From a virus, in the IMG/VR virus record IMGVR_UViG_3300042475_005476, positions 1 through 41,909 of that record: a stretch of 41,909 nucleotides of DNA; one strand, given 5' to 3'. Under the pieces are notes generated by a model. That model searched no databases. It worked only from the letters and a program-made list of their open reading frames with translations, and was not told the origin of the DNA. Both the position numbers and the translations under genes were made by a program. Below, in pieces: positions 1 through 8,500 of the stretch; positions within the stretch are counted from its first letter, which is position 1, and each line of letters begins with the position of its first letter.

Positions 1-25
1 TATTTAGGTGAGGCCAATCTAATGA

Positions 26-271
26 TTAAAATTCTTCAAAATTAGGATGAACAAAATAAATACCAGCAGGTACACTAACTACTCCATTCATTGTATTCCA
101 ACTGCAGGGTTCATTAAATACCATTGGTTCATAAGTTGCGTATATTGAACCATTTATAATTTGACATTCTTCTAATGTTGATTCATTAAAGTTCATTGAA
201 AAATGAGGTAATGCAGGGTCTAACCATACCTGCTTTAAATCGTCTATTGAGTTTAATTTTACGTAATGCAT
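26..271 (-). CDS. hypothetical protein, 81 aa, last gene of the fibre cluster
   Basis: I do not recognise this protein. It is a complete 81-residue reading frame starting MHYVKLNSIDDLKQ and ending NFEEF, with several aromatic residues and no signal peptide or membrane segment. Its ATG lies one base after the TGA stop of the RCC1-like gene, so it is almost certainly co-transcribed and translationally coupled with it. Its length, mixed composition and tight packing argue for a real gene. By position it could be a small accessory or assembly factor for the RCC1-like tail protein, but nothing in the sequence shows a function. Only 25 bases remain beyond its stop in this window. Confidence 0.6.
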   Translation of the reverse strand: MHYVKLNSIDDLKQVWLDPALPHFSMNFNESTLEECQIINGSIYATYEPMVFNEPCSWNTMNGVVSVPAGIYFVHPNFEEF

Positions 272-272
272 A

Positions 273-1625
273 TCATTCAGGTTTTAAATACATCCAAAGT
301 GAATATAATCCAGTACTTGTATCACTATTATAATTTGCAAATGCTGCTGTACTGGCTGTAATATTTAAATTACTACCATAACTTCCACTAAAGAATGGAG
401 TCCAAATTGTATTAGTGGATGGGCCTCTAAAGTATGAAGCACTTTGGTATGGTTGATTTGATACAGGGAATACTGCTATATAATTAAATGCACCCGGTTG
501 TAAATAATAAGGTCTGTTATTACATACCCCAATTAAGCCTATATTATTGTTAACAAACTTTGGGTAATAAAATGCTGACCAACTGGATGAAAATTCAGCT
601 GAGGCTGTATGTAATCGAGTCCAAGTAGTTATTTGTGCATTTGAATTATCACCCCTTACATAGGTTTGGTTACCTGTATGACATACAAAACTTTCAGTTG
701 TGATAACTTTACCAAATTGGACACCACTAAATACTTTATCAACTGTAAAACCACCTACTGAAATAGCGTTACCGAATGAAGTTCTTTGGGTAGTTGTACC
801 ATCACCTAATTGATAACCTGAGTTTAAACCAGTTCCAAAAAATTGGCCACCTGATACTAAGTAAGTATTAGATTGGCCAGCATTCATATCAGTCCATATA
901 CTACCTGTTTTACCAAATGGTTCAGCCCTATTATTAGTGGTACCTGTTGCAGTATTCATACCAGTTCTACCACTTGCATTGTTACCTGATATCCATACTG
1001 AACCTGATGCTTTAGAAGAACCTGACATAAAACAAGTATGGGTTTGACCTGCTTCTACTCTAACCCATCCTTGATTAGTTGAAAGTTGTCTCCAAGTCCC
1101 AAAATCAGAATAAGCAGCACTACCTGAACCAAATTCACCATTACTGGGGGCACCTGTACCCCATATATAACCATTATTAATACCAATAGCAGCAAGTTGT
1201 GTCATTGTAATGTCTGTCCAACTTGAAGTAGGGGTTACACCTGTTATTTTATCTAATCTACCATTTACAAAACCTGATGATGGTCTGCCTGAATAAACAT
1301 AAGATGTACCTGCTGAAAATAATTCACCACTTGAAGATAAACAATAAACTGCACTTGAATTAGCTACAATTTTAGTCCACACACTTGCTGATGAAGCACC
1401 TGTACCATAATTTGGTCTAACAAACCAACTTGGGGATGAACCACTTGCACCATTTAAACTCCAAATTGTACTATTTGTACCATCATAAGTGTTATTATTA
1501 GGTGCACCTGAGTTTGCTATTAAACCACCTGTTGGGTAAACAGTTGGTGCGGGGGTACTACCCCCAACACCAATCTGCCCTAAACCTGCTATCGCCGAAG
1601 CTTCTATCCCGTTTATTTTCGCCAT
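273..1625 (-). CDS. RCC1-like beta-propeller tail protein (putative receptor-binding)
   Basis: The 450-residue protein opens with MAKINGIEASAIAGLGQIGV, a short hydrophobic/Gly stretch typical of phage tail proteins that dock on a baseplate or fibre. From about residue 45 it carries repeated blades with the pattern W-x-x-I/V...G...G-x-x-W-x-x-G-x-N-x-x-G-x-x-G, for example VEAGQTHTCFMSG followed by VWISGNNASGRTG, and later FGTGLNSGYQLGDGTT. This is the signature of RCC1/BLIP-II-type seven-bladed propellers. Such propellers mediate protein or glycan binding, so a receptor-binding tip role is an inference from fold and position at the end of the fibre cluster. It lies 4 bases after the repeat fibre at 1630-3213 and just before the 81-residue gene. 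No catalytic motif is visible. Confidence 0.72.
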   Translation of the reverse strand: MAKINGIEASAIAGLGQIGVGGSTPAPTVYPTGGLIANSGAPNNNTYDGTNSTIWSLNGASGSSPSWFVRPNYGTGASSASVWTKIVANSSAVYCLSSSGELFSAGTSYVYSGRPSSGFVNGRLDKITGVTPTSSWTDITMTQLAAIGINNGYIWGTGAPSNGEFGSGSAAYSDFGTWRQLSTNQGWVRVEAGQTHTCFMSGSSKASGSVWISGNNASGRTGMNTATGTTNNRAEPFGKTGSIWTDMNAGQSNTYLVSGGQFFGTGLNSGYQLGDGTTTQRTSFGNAISVGGFTVDKVFSGVQFGKVITTESFVCHTGNQTYVRGDNSNAQITTWTRLHTASAEFSSSWSAFYYPKFVNNNIGLIGVCNNRPYYLQPGAFNYIAVFPVSNQPYQSASYFRGPSTNTIWTPFFSGSYGSNLNITASTAAFANYNSDTSTGLYSLWMYLKPE

Positions 1626-1629
1626 AATA

Positions 1630-3213
1630 TTATAATTGTATCCAAGTGAAATCAGGGTTAAAATATACTTGTCTGCTACCTGAATCTATAACATAACCAA
1701 CATACCTGGCGACATGTCCTACAGTTGAAGGTGGTGTTTGAGTAATTGTACCATTTGAAGAAGTAGCTAAATATACTGGTGAACCATTTGTAAAACCAGC
1801 TAAACTTTGACTAACTCTAACTAATCCATGCAACACTATATCATTTTGATTAGCAGTTGTTGTAACAACTCCTAAAACACCAGTACTACTACCAATAGCA
1901 CTAGCCACCGCCTCAGCCCACTGACCACTTCCTGATAGATATACTACTCTACCAGCTATTAAGGTAGGACCTGAAGATGACCAAGTATCTGCTAAGGTTA
2001 CTCCTCTATCATATTGGCCTGCATTAGTTAGAGATGTTTCTTTTATTCTAATAGCATCTATTCCCCCTTGAGTTGTGTCTAAGTTACCTGTTACTATTAA
2101 ACTACCTGATATTATAGCTGAACCTGTATAAGGGAATGTAGCACCCCCACCTCCCCCAGTATTAGTTATAGTTACATTACCTGTAGATTGGTTAATTGAA
2201 ATACCTGAACCAGCAGCTATAGAAGTAACACCCCCATTTAGAGCATAAGAGGAGGTTGTAGCAAAAGAACTGCTAATAGCGTTTAAAATATAAGAAGCTG
2301 TTAAAGCATTAGTAGCCCAAGAAGATGTTCCTAATAAAGAACCTGTATACCCATTAAAAGAATTTATTGAACCTGTAAATTGAGTATCACCTATAACTCT
2401 TAATTCAGGCAAAGCTGATCCTGATATAACAACTGCCCCTGTTATAGATAAATTTTGGTTTAAATTATTTACAAAGGATGATGTTAAAGCATTAGTAGCC
2501 CAACTTGAAGTTATATTATAAGTTCCAATAGGTAGGAATGAAGCAGTTAAAGCATTAGTAGCCCATGAAGATGTGCCTAACAAAGAACCTGTAAATCCAT
2601 TTAAACTATTAACTGATCCTGTAAATTGGATTTCTCCAATTACCTGCAACTCAGGTAAAGAAGAACCAGATAAAATAACAGCTCCTGTTATTGATAAGTT
2701 TTGATTTAAATTATTAACAAAAGAAGCTGTTCTAGCATTGATAGCATTAGACGCGGATTGAGCCCAACTTGAGGTTATGTTATAAGTTCCAACAGGTAAG
2801 AATGAAGCGGTTAAAGCATTAGTAGCCCAACTAGCAGTTCCAAATAAAGAACCAGTAAATGAAGAGGCACTAATTATAGAAGCTGTAATAGGTACAGTAG
2901 TAGAAGCTCCTAAAGCTGTTACTTGAGCTAAAGTACCAACACTTCCTCCCCCACTACCAGTGTTAACTGTTATAGGGAATGTTGAACCATCACCTTTTGT
3001 AAAAGTGATTGTATTGAGAACAACTGAAGCTGTAGTTAATAAAGAACCAGTATTAGTACTTCCACCACCTCCCCCATTAACAACATTTATAGCCCAACTA
3101 GCAGTTCCAAATAGTGAACCTGTTATACCTTGAGAGACATTAAGGCTACCTGAAATAGTTAAACTGCCTGAGGCTTGAGAAGAACCTGATATTGTTGGGC
3201 TAAATATCTTCAT
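1630..3213 (-). CDS. repeat-rich tail fibre protein with distinct C-terminal domain
   Basis: This 527-residue, Ser/Thr/Gly/Asn-rich protein is a probable fibre. Residues 1 to about 370 are built from recurring units: TGSLFGTASWATNALTASF, PVGTYNITSSWA, NNLNQNLSITGAV and LPELRVIG..QFTGS, each present two or three times, separated by poly-Gly hinges. The same units occur in the fibres at 5555-10159 and 10418-12763. From about residue 383 a different, non-repetitive domain begins (AGRVVYLSGSGQWAEA, GVLGVV, GLVRVS, GSPVYLATS, VGHVARYVGYVID, ending FNPDFTWIQL). This looks like a small beta-domain similar to those ending other phage fibres or decoration proteins. The repeats probably form an extended trimeric shaft and the end domain a tip. 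A promoter-like motif lies immediately before the ATG. Confidence 0.75.
   Translation of the reverse strand: MKIFSPTISGSSQASGSLTISGSLNVSQGITGSLFGTASWAINVVNGGGGGSTNTGSLLTTASVVLNTITFTKGDGSTFPITVNTGSGGGSVGTLAQVTALGASTTVPITASIISASSFTGSLFGTASWATNALTASFLPVGTYNITSSWAQSASNAINARTASFVNNLNQNLSITGAVILSGSSLPELQVIGEIQFTGSVNSLNGFTGSLLGTSSWATNALTASFLPIGTYNITSSWATNALTSSFVNNLNQNLSITGAVVISGSALPELRVIGDTQFTGSINSFNGYTGSLLGTSSWATNALTASYILNAISSSFATTSSYALNGGVTSIAAGSGISINQSTGNVTITNTGGGGGATFPYTGSAIISGSLIVTGNLDTTQGGIDAIRIKETSLTNAGQYDRGVTLADTWSSSGPTLIAGRVVYLSGSGQWAEAVASAIGSSTGVLGVVTTTANQNDIVLHGLVRVSQSLAGFTNGSPVYLATSSNGTITQTPPSTVGHVARYVGYVIDSGSRQVYFNPDFTWIQL
2240..2960 (-). repeat. tandem fibre-repeat block (ASWATNALTASF units)
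   Basis: At least three imperfect copies of a unit of about 70 residues (TGSLLGTSSWATNALTASF, P-x-GTYNITSSWA, NNLNQNLSITGAV, LPELRVIG) lie in tandem in the fibre gene. DNA-level similarity between copies is high. Near-identical stretches recur around 6170-6690 in the 1534-residue fibre gene, so the block can serve as recombination homology between fibre genes. Confidence 0.8.
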
Positions 3214-3215
3214 AT

Positions 3216-3230
3216 ATAATAAATATTTTA
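3216..3230 (-). promoter_or_regulatory. AATATTTATTAT motif before fibre gene
   Basis: The coding strand reads TTTAAAATATTTATTATAT immediately before the ATG at 3213. The TAA in it is the stop of the upstream 86-residue gene. It matches the recurring motif TTAATATTTATAA seen before many genes here. It is a candidate late promoter or leader element, but very close to the start codon. Confidence 0.4.
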
Positions 3231-3488
3231 AATCATTGGTTGATTAGGAGTCCATTCTTCAGTACTAAGGATATCTATTATTTCAGTATAAGTGTAAGGT
3301 CCTTCAGCTGTTGTTAAAGTGTTAATACTTGAAGGTGTAGATCCTTCCCATTTAATAAAAGTTTTAGTTCCATCTACTGATCTACGAACAGTATCAGCTG
3401 ATGTTTCTAAAACTTGGGTAAAATCAATTTTATCAAGTTCATTAACTGAGAAAATCATAAATTCTCTATTTTCATATTCTTCTGTCAT
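3228..3488 (-). CDS. hypothetical protein, 86 aa, between LamG and fibre genes
   Basis: An 86-residue acidic protein starting MTEEYENREFMIFSVNELDKIDF. The pattern DFTQVLETSADTVRRSVDGTKTFIKWEG and then PYTYTEIIDILSTEEW resembles small conserved proteins I associate with tail-fibre regions of marine T4-like phages, but I cannot attach a function. Its ATG overlaps the TGA of the LamG gene at 3485-4171 by the ATGA arrangement, so translation is probably coupled. No signal peptide, membrane segment or catalytic motif is visible. An adaptor or folding helper for the neighbouring adhesion proteins would fit the context; that is an inference only. Confidence 0.65.
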   Translation of the reverse strand: MTEEYENREFMIFSVNELDKIDFTQVLETSADTVRRSVDGTKTFIKWEGSTPSSINTLTTAEGPYTYTEIIDILSTEEWTPNQPMI

Positions 3489-4171
3489 AATCCAAATCTT
3501 GTTTTGTTATTATTATAATTTTGTAGGACTTCTGCTGCTGATAATCCTCTAGTATATATTCTACCAATAGCTATATTTCCTGTTAAATATGTGTGAATTC
3601 CAACAGCTGCTCCCAAAGTTATATTTTCATTTGAAGCAGTCCAAGGACCAGTCACAGTAGCAGTTCCAATTGAAGAACCATTTAAATACACAGCATGAGA
3701 AGTTCCAATAGAAGTAGCCGCTATATGATACCATGTATTGTAATTTAAAACATTAGCTGGTTGTATACTTACATTATTAGTTCCTAATCTTTGCCATAAT
3801 AAAGTTCTTGTAGTAGAATACCATAAACCAAATGTTCTATTTCCTGAAGGGTTAGATCCTGTACCTATAACACGAACCCAATCACTAGGTCCTGATGATA
3901 TTCTTATCCAAGCTTCAACTGTTATATCGCCTGTTAATAATGATGATATACCAGGCCCATTAACATAATCATCGGACCCATCAAATATAAAAATACCTCC
4001 ATTATCCCCACTAAAAACAGGACCGTTTGTTAATGTACTACTTCTATTTTCTATACTAATATCTCTCCATATCGACCCAGATCTTGGGTAAGAGTCTTGT
4101 TTAGCGGCATCTAAATTTAATGTTAATCCATTTATCACTATACCTCCATAATATGCTACTCTTCCTGCCAT
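3485..4171 (-). CDS. LamG/concanavalin-like tail protein, copy 3 of tandem set
   Basis: A 228-residue protein with a LamG (Laminin_G_3-type, concanavalin-like) jelly-roll pattern. It has GLTLNLDAAKQDSYPRSG near the N-terminus, then W-x-D-I, STLTNGPVFSGDNGG, FDGSDDYV, ITVEAWIRI, NTWYHIAATS..AVYLNG, and NIAIGRIYTRGLSAAEVLQNY near the end. LamG domains bind glycans or proteins, so a surface-adhesion role on the tail is likely. It is the last of three tandem paralogues (with 4173-4865 and 4862-5551) that share the C-terminal signature NYN..KTRFGL. It starts one base after the stop of copy 2 and overlaps the 86-residue gene by four bases. No signal peptide is present, as expected for a virion protein. 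Confidence 0.8.
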   Translation of the reverse strand: MAGRVAYYGGIVINGLTLNLDAAKQDSYPRSGSIWRDISIENRSSTLTNGPVFSGDNGGIFIFDGSDDYVNGPGISSLLTGDITVEAWIRISSGPSDWVRVIGTGSNPSGNRTFGLWYSTTRTLLWQRLGTNNVSIQPANVLNYNTWYHIAATSIGTSHAVYLNGSSIGTATVTGPWTASNENITLGAAVGIHTYLTGNIAIGRIYTRGLSAAEVLQNYNNNKTRFGL

Positions 4172-4172
4172 G

Positions 4173-4865
4173 TTAAAATAATCCGAATCGGGTTTTAGTT
4201 GTGTTATAATTTGATAAAACTTCTGTAGCTGTTAAAGCTCTATTATAAACATCAAGTTTAGCTACTCTAGAGTTTTGATAAACTCCAACAAAATTTCCTA
4301 TAGAAGCTGTAAGTGGTGTTTTAATAGTTCTAGTTTTAGCTCCTCCTGTAGTATTTAATCTTCCATCTAAATAAATGTTCATTACTCCTGTACTAGCATT
4401 TTTAGTAAAAGTCCAATAATGCCAACTATTTTGCCATTGAGCTGCTGATAAAGCTGAAGTGTTGACTCTATCAAAGTTAGCTCCATCATTCCCACAGTCC
4501 CAATAAACTACACTGTCAATCCAAGGTAAATGAATATTTATAGTTCTATCAGAACCGCTAGAAGCTCCAAAAATTGAACCTGTTACTAAATTTACACCAT
4601 AGTTCCAAATCCCAATTGTAATTTCATTCCCCGTTGGTATAGTAGAAGGATTCAAACTAACATAATCATTAGTCCCATCAAGTACTAAACTCCCACCATT
4701 AGCACTATTATAAGTAGGCCCATTAAGTATAGAACCTGTAGTTTGGGTAGGGCCCAAACTATTTAAAACTAAAGATCCACTTATATATGATTTAGAATTA
4801 GCTATATCATAACTAAATACTAAATTTCTTGTAACTGTAGTAGGTCCTCCTGATAAAGTACTCAT
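4173..4865 (-). CDS. LamG/concanavalin-like tail protein, copy 2 of tandem set
   Basis: A 230-residue LamG-like paralogue of its two neighbours. Visible family elements are NLVFSYDIANSKSYISGS, SILNGPTYNSANGGSLVLDG, TNDYVSLN, ITIGIWNYG, WHYWTFTKN..MNIYLDG and KLDVYNRALTATEVLSNYN. The DIANSKSY and NRALTATE motifs are typical of phage LamG proteins. Copy 2 differs from copies 1 and 3 mainly in the middle of the domain, where loops of a concanavalin fold would contact ligand. Its ATG overlaps the TGA of copy 1 (ATGA, 4862-4865), which suggests coupled translation and similar stoichiometry. Ligand unknown. Confidence 0.8.
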   Translation of the reverse strand: MSTLSGGPTTVTRNLVFSYDIANSKSYISGSLVLNSLGPTQTTGSILNGPTYNSANGGSLVLDGTNDYVSLNPSTIPTGNEITIGIWNYGVNLVTGSIFGASSGSDRTINIHLPWIDSVVYWDCGNDGANFDRVNTSALSAAQWQNSWHYWTFTKNASTGVMNIYLDGRLNTTGGAKTRTIKTPLTASIGNFVGVYQNSRVAKLDVYNRALTATEVLSNYNTTKTRFGLF

Positions 4866-5551
4866 AGTCCAAATCTTGTTTTAAGAGAATTATAGTTTTG
4901 TAAAATCTCTGTAGCTGTTAAAGCTTTATTATAAACAGACATGTTATATATATTACCTGGTAAATTAAATCCACTAGAAGTATATTTACCAATATTAATT
5001 GTCCTGTCTAACCCAGTGAATGTAAAAGTAGCTGAGCCTGGGAAGGTATATTGGGTTCCATTTAGGTAAAAAAGAGCTGTTGTACTATTTTTTACCCATA
5101 CAATATTAGATATTTTATTTAAAGAGATATTACCTATATCATTTGTTGTTAATGTCAAAAAGTTATTAGGTGACCCTAAAGTTCCTATATAAGCTGATCC
5201 TGATTGAACTTGCATAAACAAATTATTAGATCCTGTAGCGCTTAATAAAACTGAACCATTCCCACCATATGAAGTCACTCTAATCCAAAATGATACTGTA
5301 TAAGAAGTTAAACTAGAAAATATATTAGTTGTTGGATGAGTTGATAATACAAAATCATCTACCCCATCAAACACAATACTTCCTCCATTAGCTGAATTAA
5401 AAGTAGGACCATTAGTTAAAGTACTATTATTATTACTTCTACTTAAGTCAGCCCAAGTAGTACTACCACTAACATATGACCTACTATTAGCTGCGTCTAA
5501 ATTTAGGATTAATCCATCAGTTACTGCTCTTGGTGAAAAACTAAATGCCAT
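4862..5551 (-). CDS. LamG/concanavalin-like tail protein, copy 1 of tandem set
   Basis: A 229-residue LamG-like protein and the first transcribed of the three. It shows DGLILNLDAANSRSYVSGSTTW, LSRSNNNSTLTNGPTFNSANGG, IVFDGVDDFVLS, YTVSFWIRVTS, ALFYLNGTQYTF and NIYNMSVYNKALTATEILQNYN. The order (N-terminal strand, STLTNGP..NGG, FDG.DD, W-x-R, YLNG, KALTA-E-LQNY) is the same as in copies 2 and 3. This identifies gene duplication. It follows the 1534-residue fibre by three bases. It probably decorates or tips the fibre apparatus and binds a host surface glycan; the latter is inferred from the fold. Confidence 0.82.
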   Translation of the reverse strand: MAFSFSPRAVTDGLILNLDAANSRSYVSGSTTWADLSRSNNNSTLTNGPTFNSANGGSIVFDGVDDFVLSTHPTTNIFSSLTSYTVSFWIRVTSYGGNGSVLLSATGSNNLFMQVQSGSAYIGTLGSPNNFLTLTTNDIGNISLNKISNIVWVKNSTTALFYLNGTQYTFPGSATFTFTGLDRTINIGKYTSSGFNLPGNIYNMSVYNKALTATEILQNYNSLKTRFGL

Positions 5552-5554
5552 AAC

Positions 5555-8500
5555 TTATATACCTCTTACAATTGTTTTTATAGTCCATGAACCTGTTGTT
5601 GAAGAACCTGTTAAAGCCATATTTGAACCTGTTATAATAACAGCAAATGAAATAGCTGAGGTACTTCCAAATTGAGAAGCTGTTGTCTCCATGAAGTTTA
5701 CACTTGAAGCACTTTGAATAGCCATAATAGTTCCAACTCTAGCATTTGAACCTGATCTAACAGAATATTCAAAGAATGCTGTATCATATGAAGCTGTTGG
5801 TAACCTATAAACTGTAAACGATCCTGAGTTAGTTTGTGTTACTTTAGCTGTGCTAACTAACATAGGATCTAAGTAACTACCAATCAATACTGAGTTATCT
5901 GAGAATACTTCTAAAATAGGTAAACCTGAGATATCATTAACTGAGAATAAACTTCCTGTTAAACTATCTGTTACTGAGAATAGTTCACCTGAAGAACCTT
6001 GAACTGTAAATACTGGTTGAGCGGAACCTGATCCATAAACTGTTAAAGTAGATCCACTAACTGTTCCAACAGAACCTGATAGGAATGTTCTAGAAGCTGT
6101 TATATTTGTAGAAACAACTAATGAACCAGTCATTGAAGTTGTACCTATTGTAGAAACAGAACCACTTAAAATAATTGAACCTGTAAATTGGGAGTCTCCA
6201 ATTACCCTCAATTCAGGTAAACCTGACCCTGATAGGATAACAGCTCCTGTTATAGCTAAATTTTGATTTAGATTATTTACAAATGATGCTGTCAAGACAT
6301 TAGTAGCCCATGAGGATGTTATACTATAAGTTCCAACAGGTAAGAATGAAGCTGTCCTAGCATTATTAGCCCAACTTGATGTTCCTAATAAACTACCTGT
6401 AAACCCCCCTGTTGATCCTACTGACCCTGTGAATTGGGTTTCTCCAATTATTCTCAATTCAGGAAGAGCAGAACCAGATAAAATAACAGCTCCTGTTATT
6501 GATAAATTTTGATTTAGATTATTTACAAAGGATGATGTTAAAGCATTATTAGCCCAACTAGCAGTTCCAAATAATGAACCAGTAAATGAAGAAGCACTAA
6601 TTATAGAAGCTGTAATAGGAACAGTTGTACTAGCTCCTAAAGCAGTTACTTGGGCTAAAGTACCAACACTTCCTCCTCCACCACTGCCTGTATTAATGGT
6701 TAAATTAAAAGTAGTGTTATCACCTTTTGTAAAAGTGATTGTATTAGAACTGACTGAGGCTGTTAGTATATTTCTACTCGCTAGAGAAGCAGTACCAAAT
6801 AATGAACCTGTTATACCTTTAGTATTATCTGCTACTAATTTACCTCTTAAAAGAATATCATCATTAGCTACATCTATACTAATTCCTGTACCATTACTAA
6901 CATTATTAAAATCACCAATAAAAACGCCTAAAGTACTATTAGCTATAGATCCTTCAGTTTTAAATATATCTTCACCATCTGGGTCTTGGATTAAGAAACC
7001 AGCATAAGTATCACTACTTAAGCCTCTAAATTGATGAGTTGTATCAGCTACAGCTGCTCCTCCAAATTGTGATCTACTAGCATTAATTAAAATAGAACTA
7101 CTATATTGTAATCCTACTTCACCATTTAATGTATTAGCAGTACCTGTAGCAGTAACTAAATAATTGTCAACATTATTATTAATTGTAACTCCGCTTCCTC
7201 CGGTTAATAAGTTTGTACCTGCACCTCCAACACATGCTGTCAAATCAATATATGCTCCTCTTGCTGCCCCACCTTGTTCAAAGAATCGAATTTTGTTTTG
7301 GAAGGAGTCAATAGTAATACCACTACCTGTAAGAGAGTTATTAGTAACTGATTTGTTTAATAATATTTCACCACCTTCGTCTCCTGATTGGTATAATACA
7401 CTTAATTTAGTACCATCAAATGTTAAAAGTGATTCAGCATTTAATGTTCCATTACCATTAGCTGTTGTAATTCTAGTGTCACTGTCATTTGATATAGCGG
7501 GGGATATGTTTGAAGCAGTAGAAGCAAATGAAGCTGTTAAGGCGTTAGTAGCCCAGCTTGAAGTTCCAAATAATGAACCTGTGAATCCTTCACTAGAGTT
7601 AGTACTTCCTATTATTATTAATCCACCTGAAATAATCTGATTAGAACCAGTAGTCCAAATAAATTTATTAGCTTTAATTTTATTAGTTAATGATGACCCT
7701 GGGGATGATGGGTCGGTAGCAAATCCCATCAAATAATCAGTTCCGTTTAGGGTTGTTATTTCATTGGTACTCGGGATATAGAAATAAGAACCACTCTGCC
7801 CAAATAAATCTAAAACAGTATCAGTTATTTTAGTTGTATTACCATTACTTTGAATTATTCCACTACTATCTCCACTCCCAGCTCTATAAACATAAAATTG
7901 ACCTCCTCCAATTTTTAATAATTGATTATTTGTTGTAATATTTCCTCCATCAGATCCTGATGTGATGCGAAGGGTATTAACATTATGAATTAAAAATTCA
8001 TTGGTTGTTGCTGCTGTATTAACATCAACCATCTCAACATTTCCTATTTTTAGGAAATTATGGTGATTTTGATCAGGCATGTTACCTGATATTATCAAAC
8101 CAGCTCCTGTAATAAAGAAAGTATCAAGTCCTCCTATATCATACCCAACATTATAAGTACCTAATTGAATTTTGGATCCTTTATTACCTAAAGCTTCAAA
8201 TCCTCCTGTTATATAAGTTGAACCTGTTATAATAACATCCTGTCTAAGAGAATTAACATAGGAGGCTGTTAAAGCAAATGAAGAAGTTATAGTAGAACTT
8301 CCTGTATTAACTGTTATGTTAAAAGTTGAACTATCACCTTTTGTAAAAGTAATAGTATTAAGATTAACAGAAGCTGTAGTTAAAGATTGGCTATAATAAG
8401 TTAAAGCTGAAGTTCCTCCGACAGCTGTAGCGTAACCTGATTGAGAAGTAGGGAAGTATATTTTTAAGTTATTAGTGTCTTCTCCATCAATTTCTTGGGG

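Noticed and set aside
7164-7640. 158-codon plus-strand frame and similar ones at 6696-7007 and 9207-9479
   Set aside because: All are antisense to the 1534-residue fibre, with no recognisable protein features.
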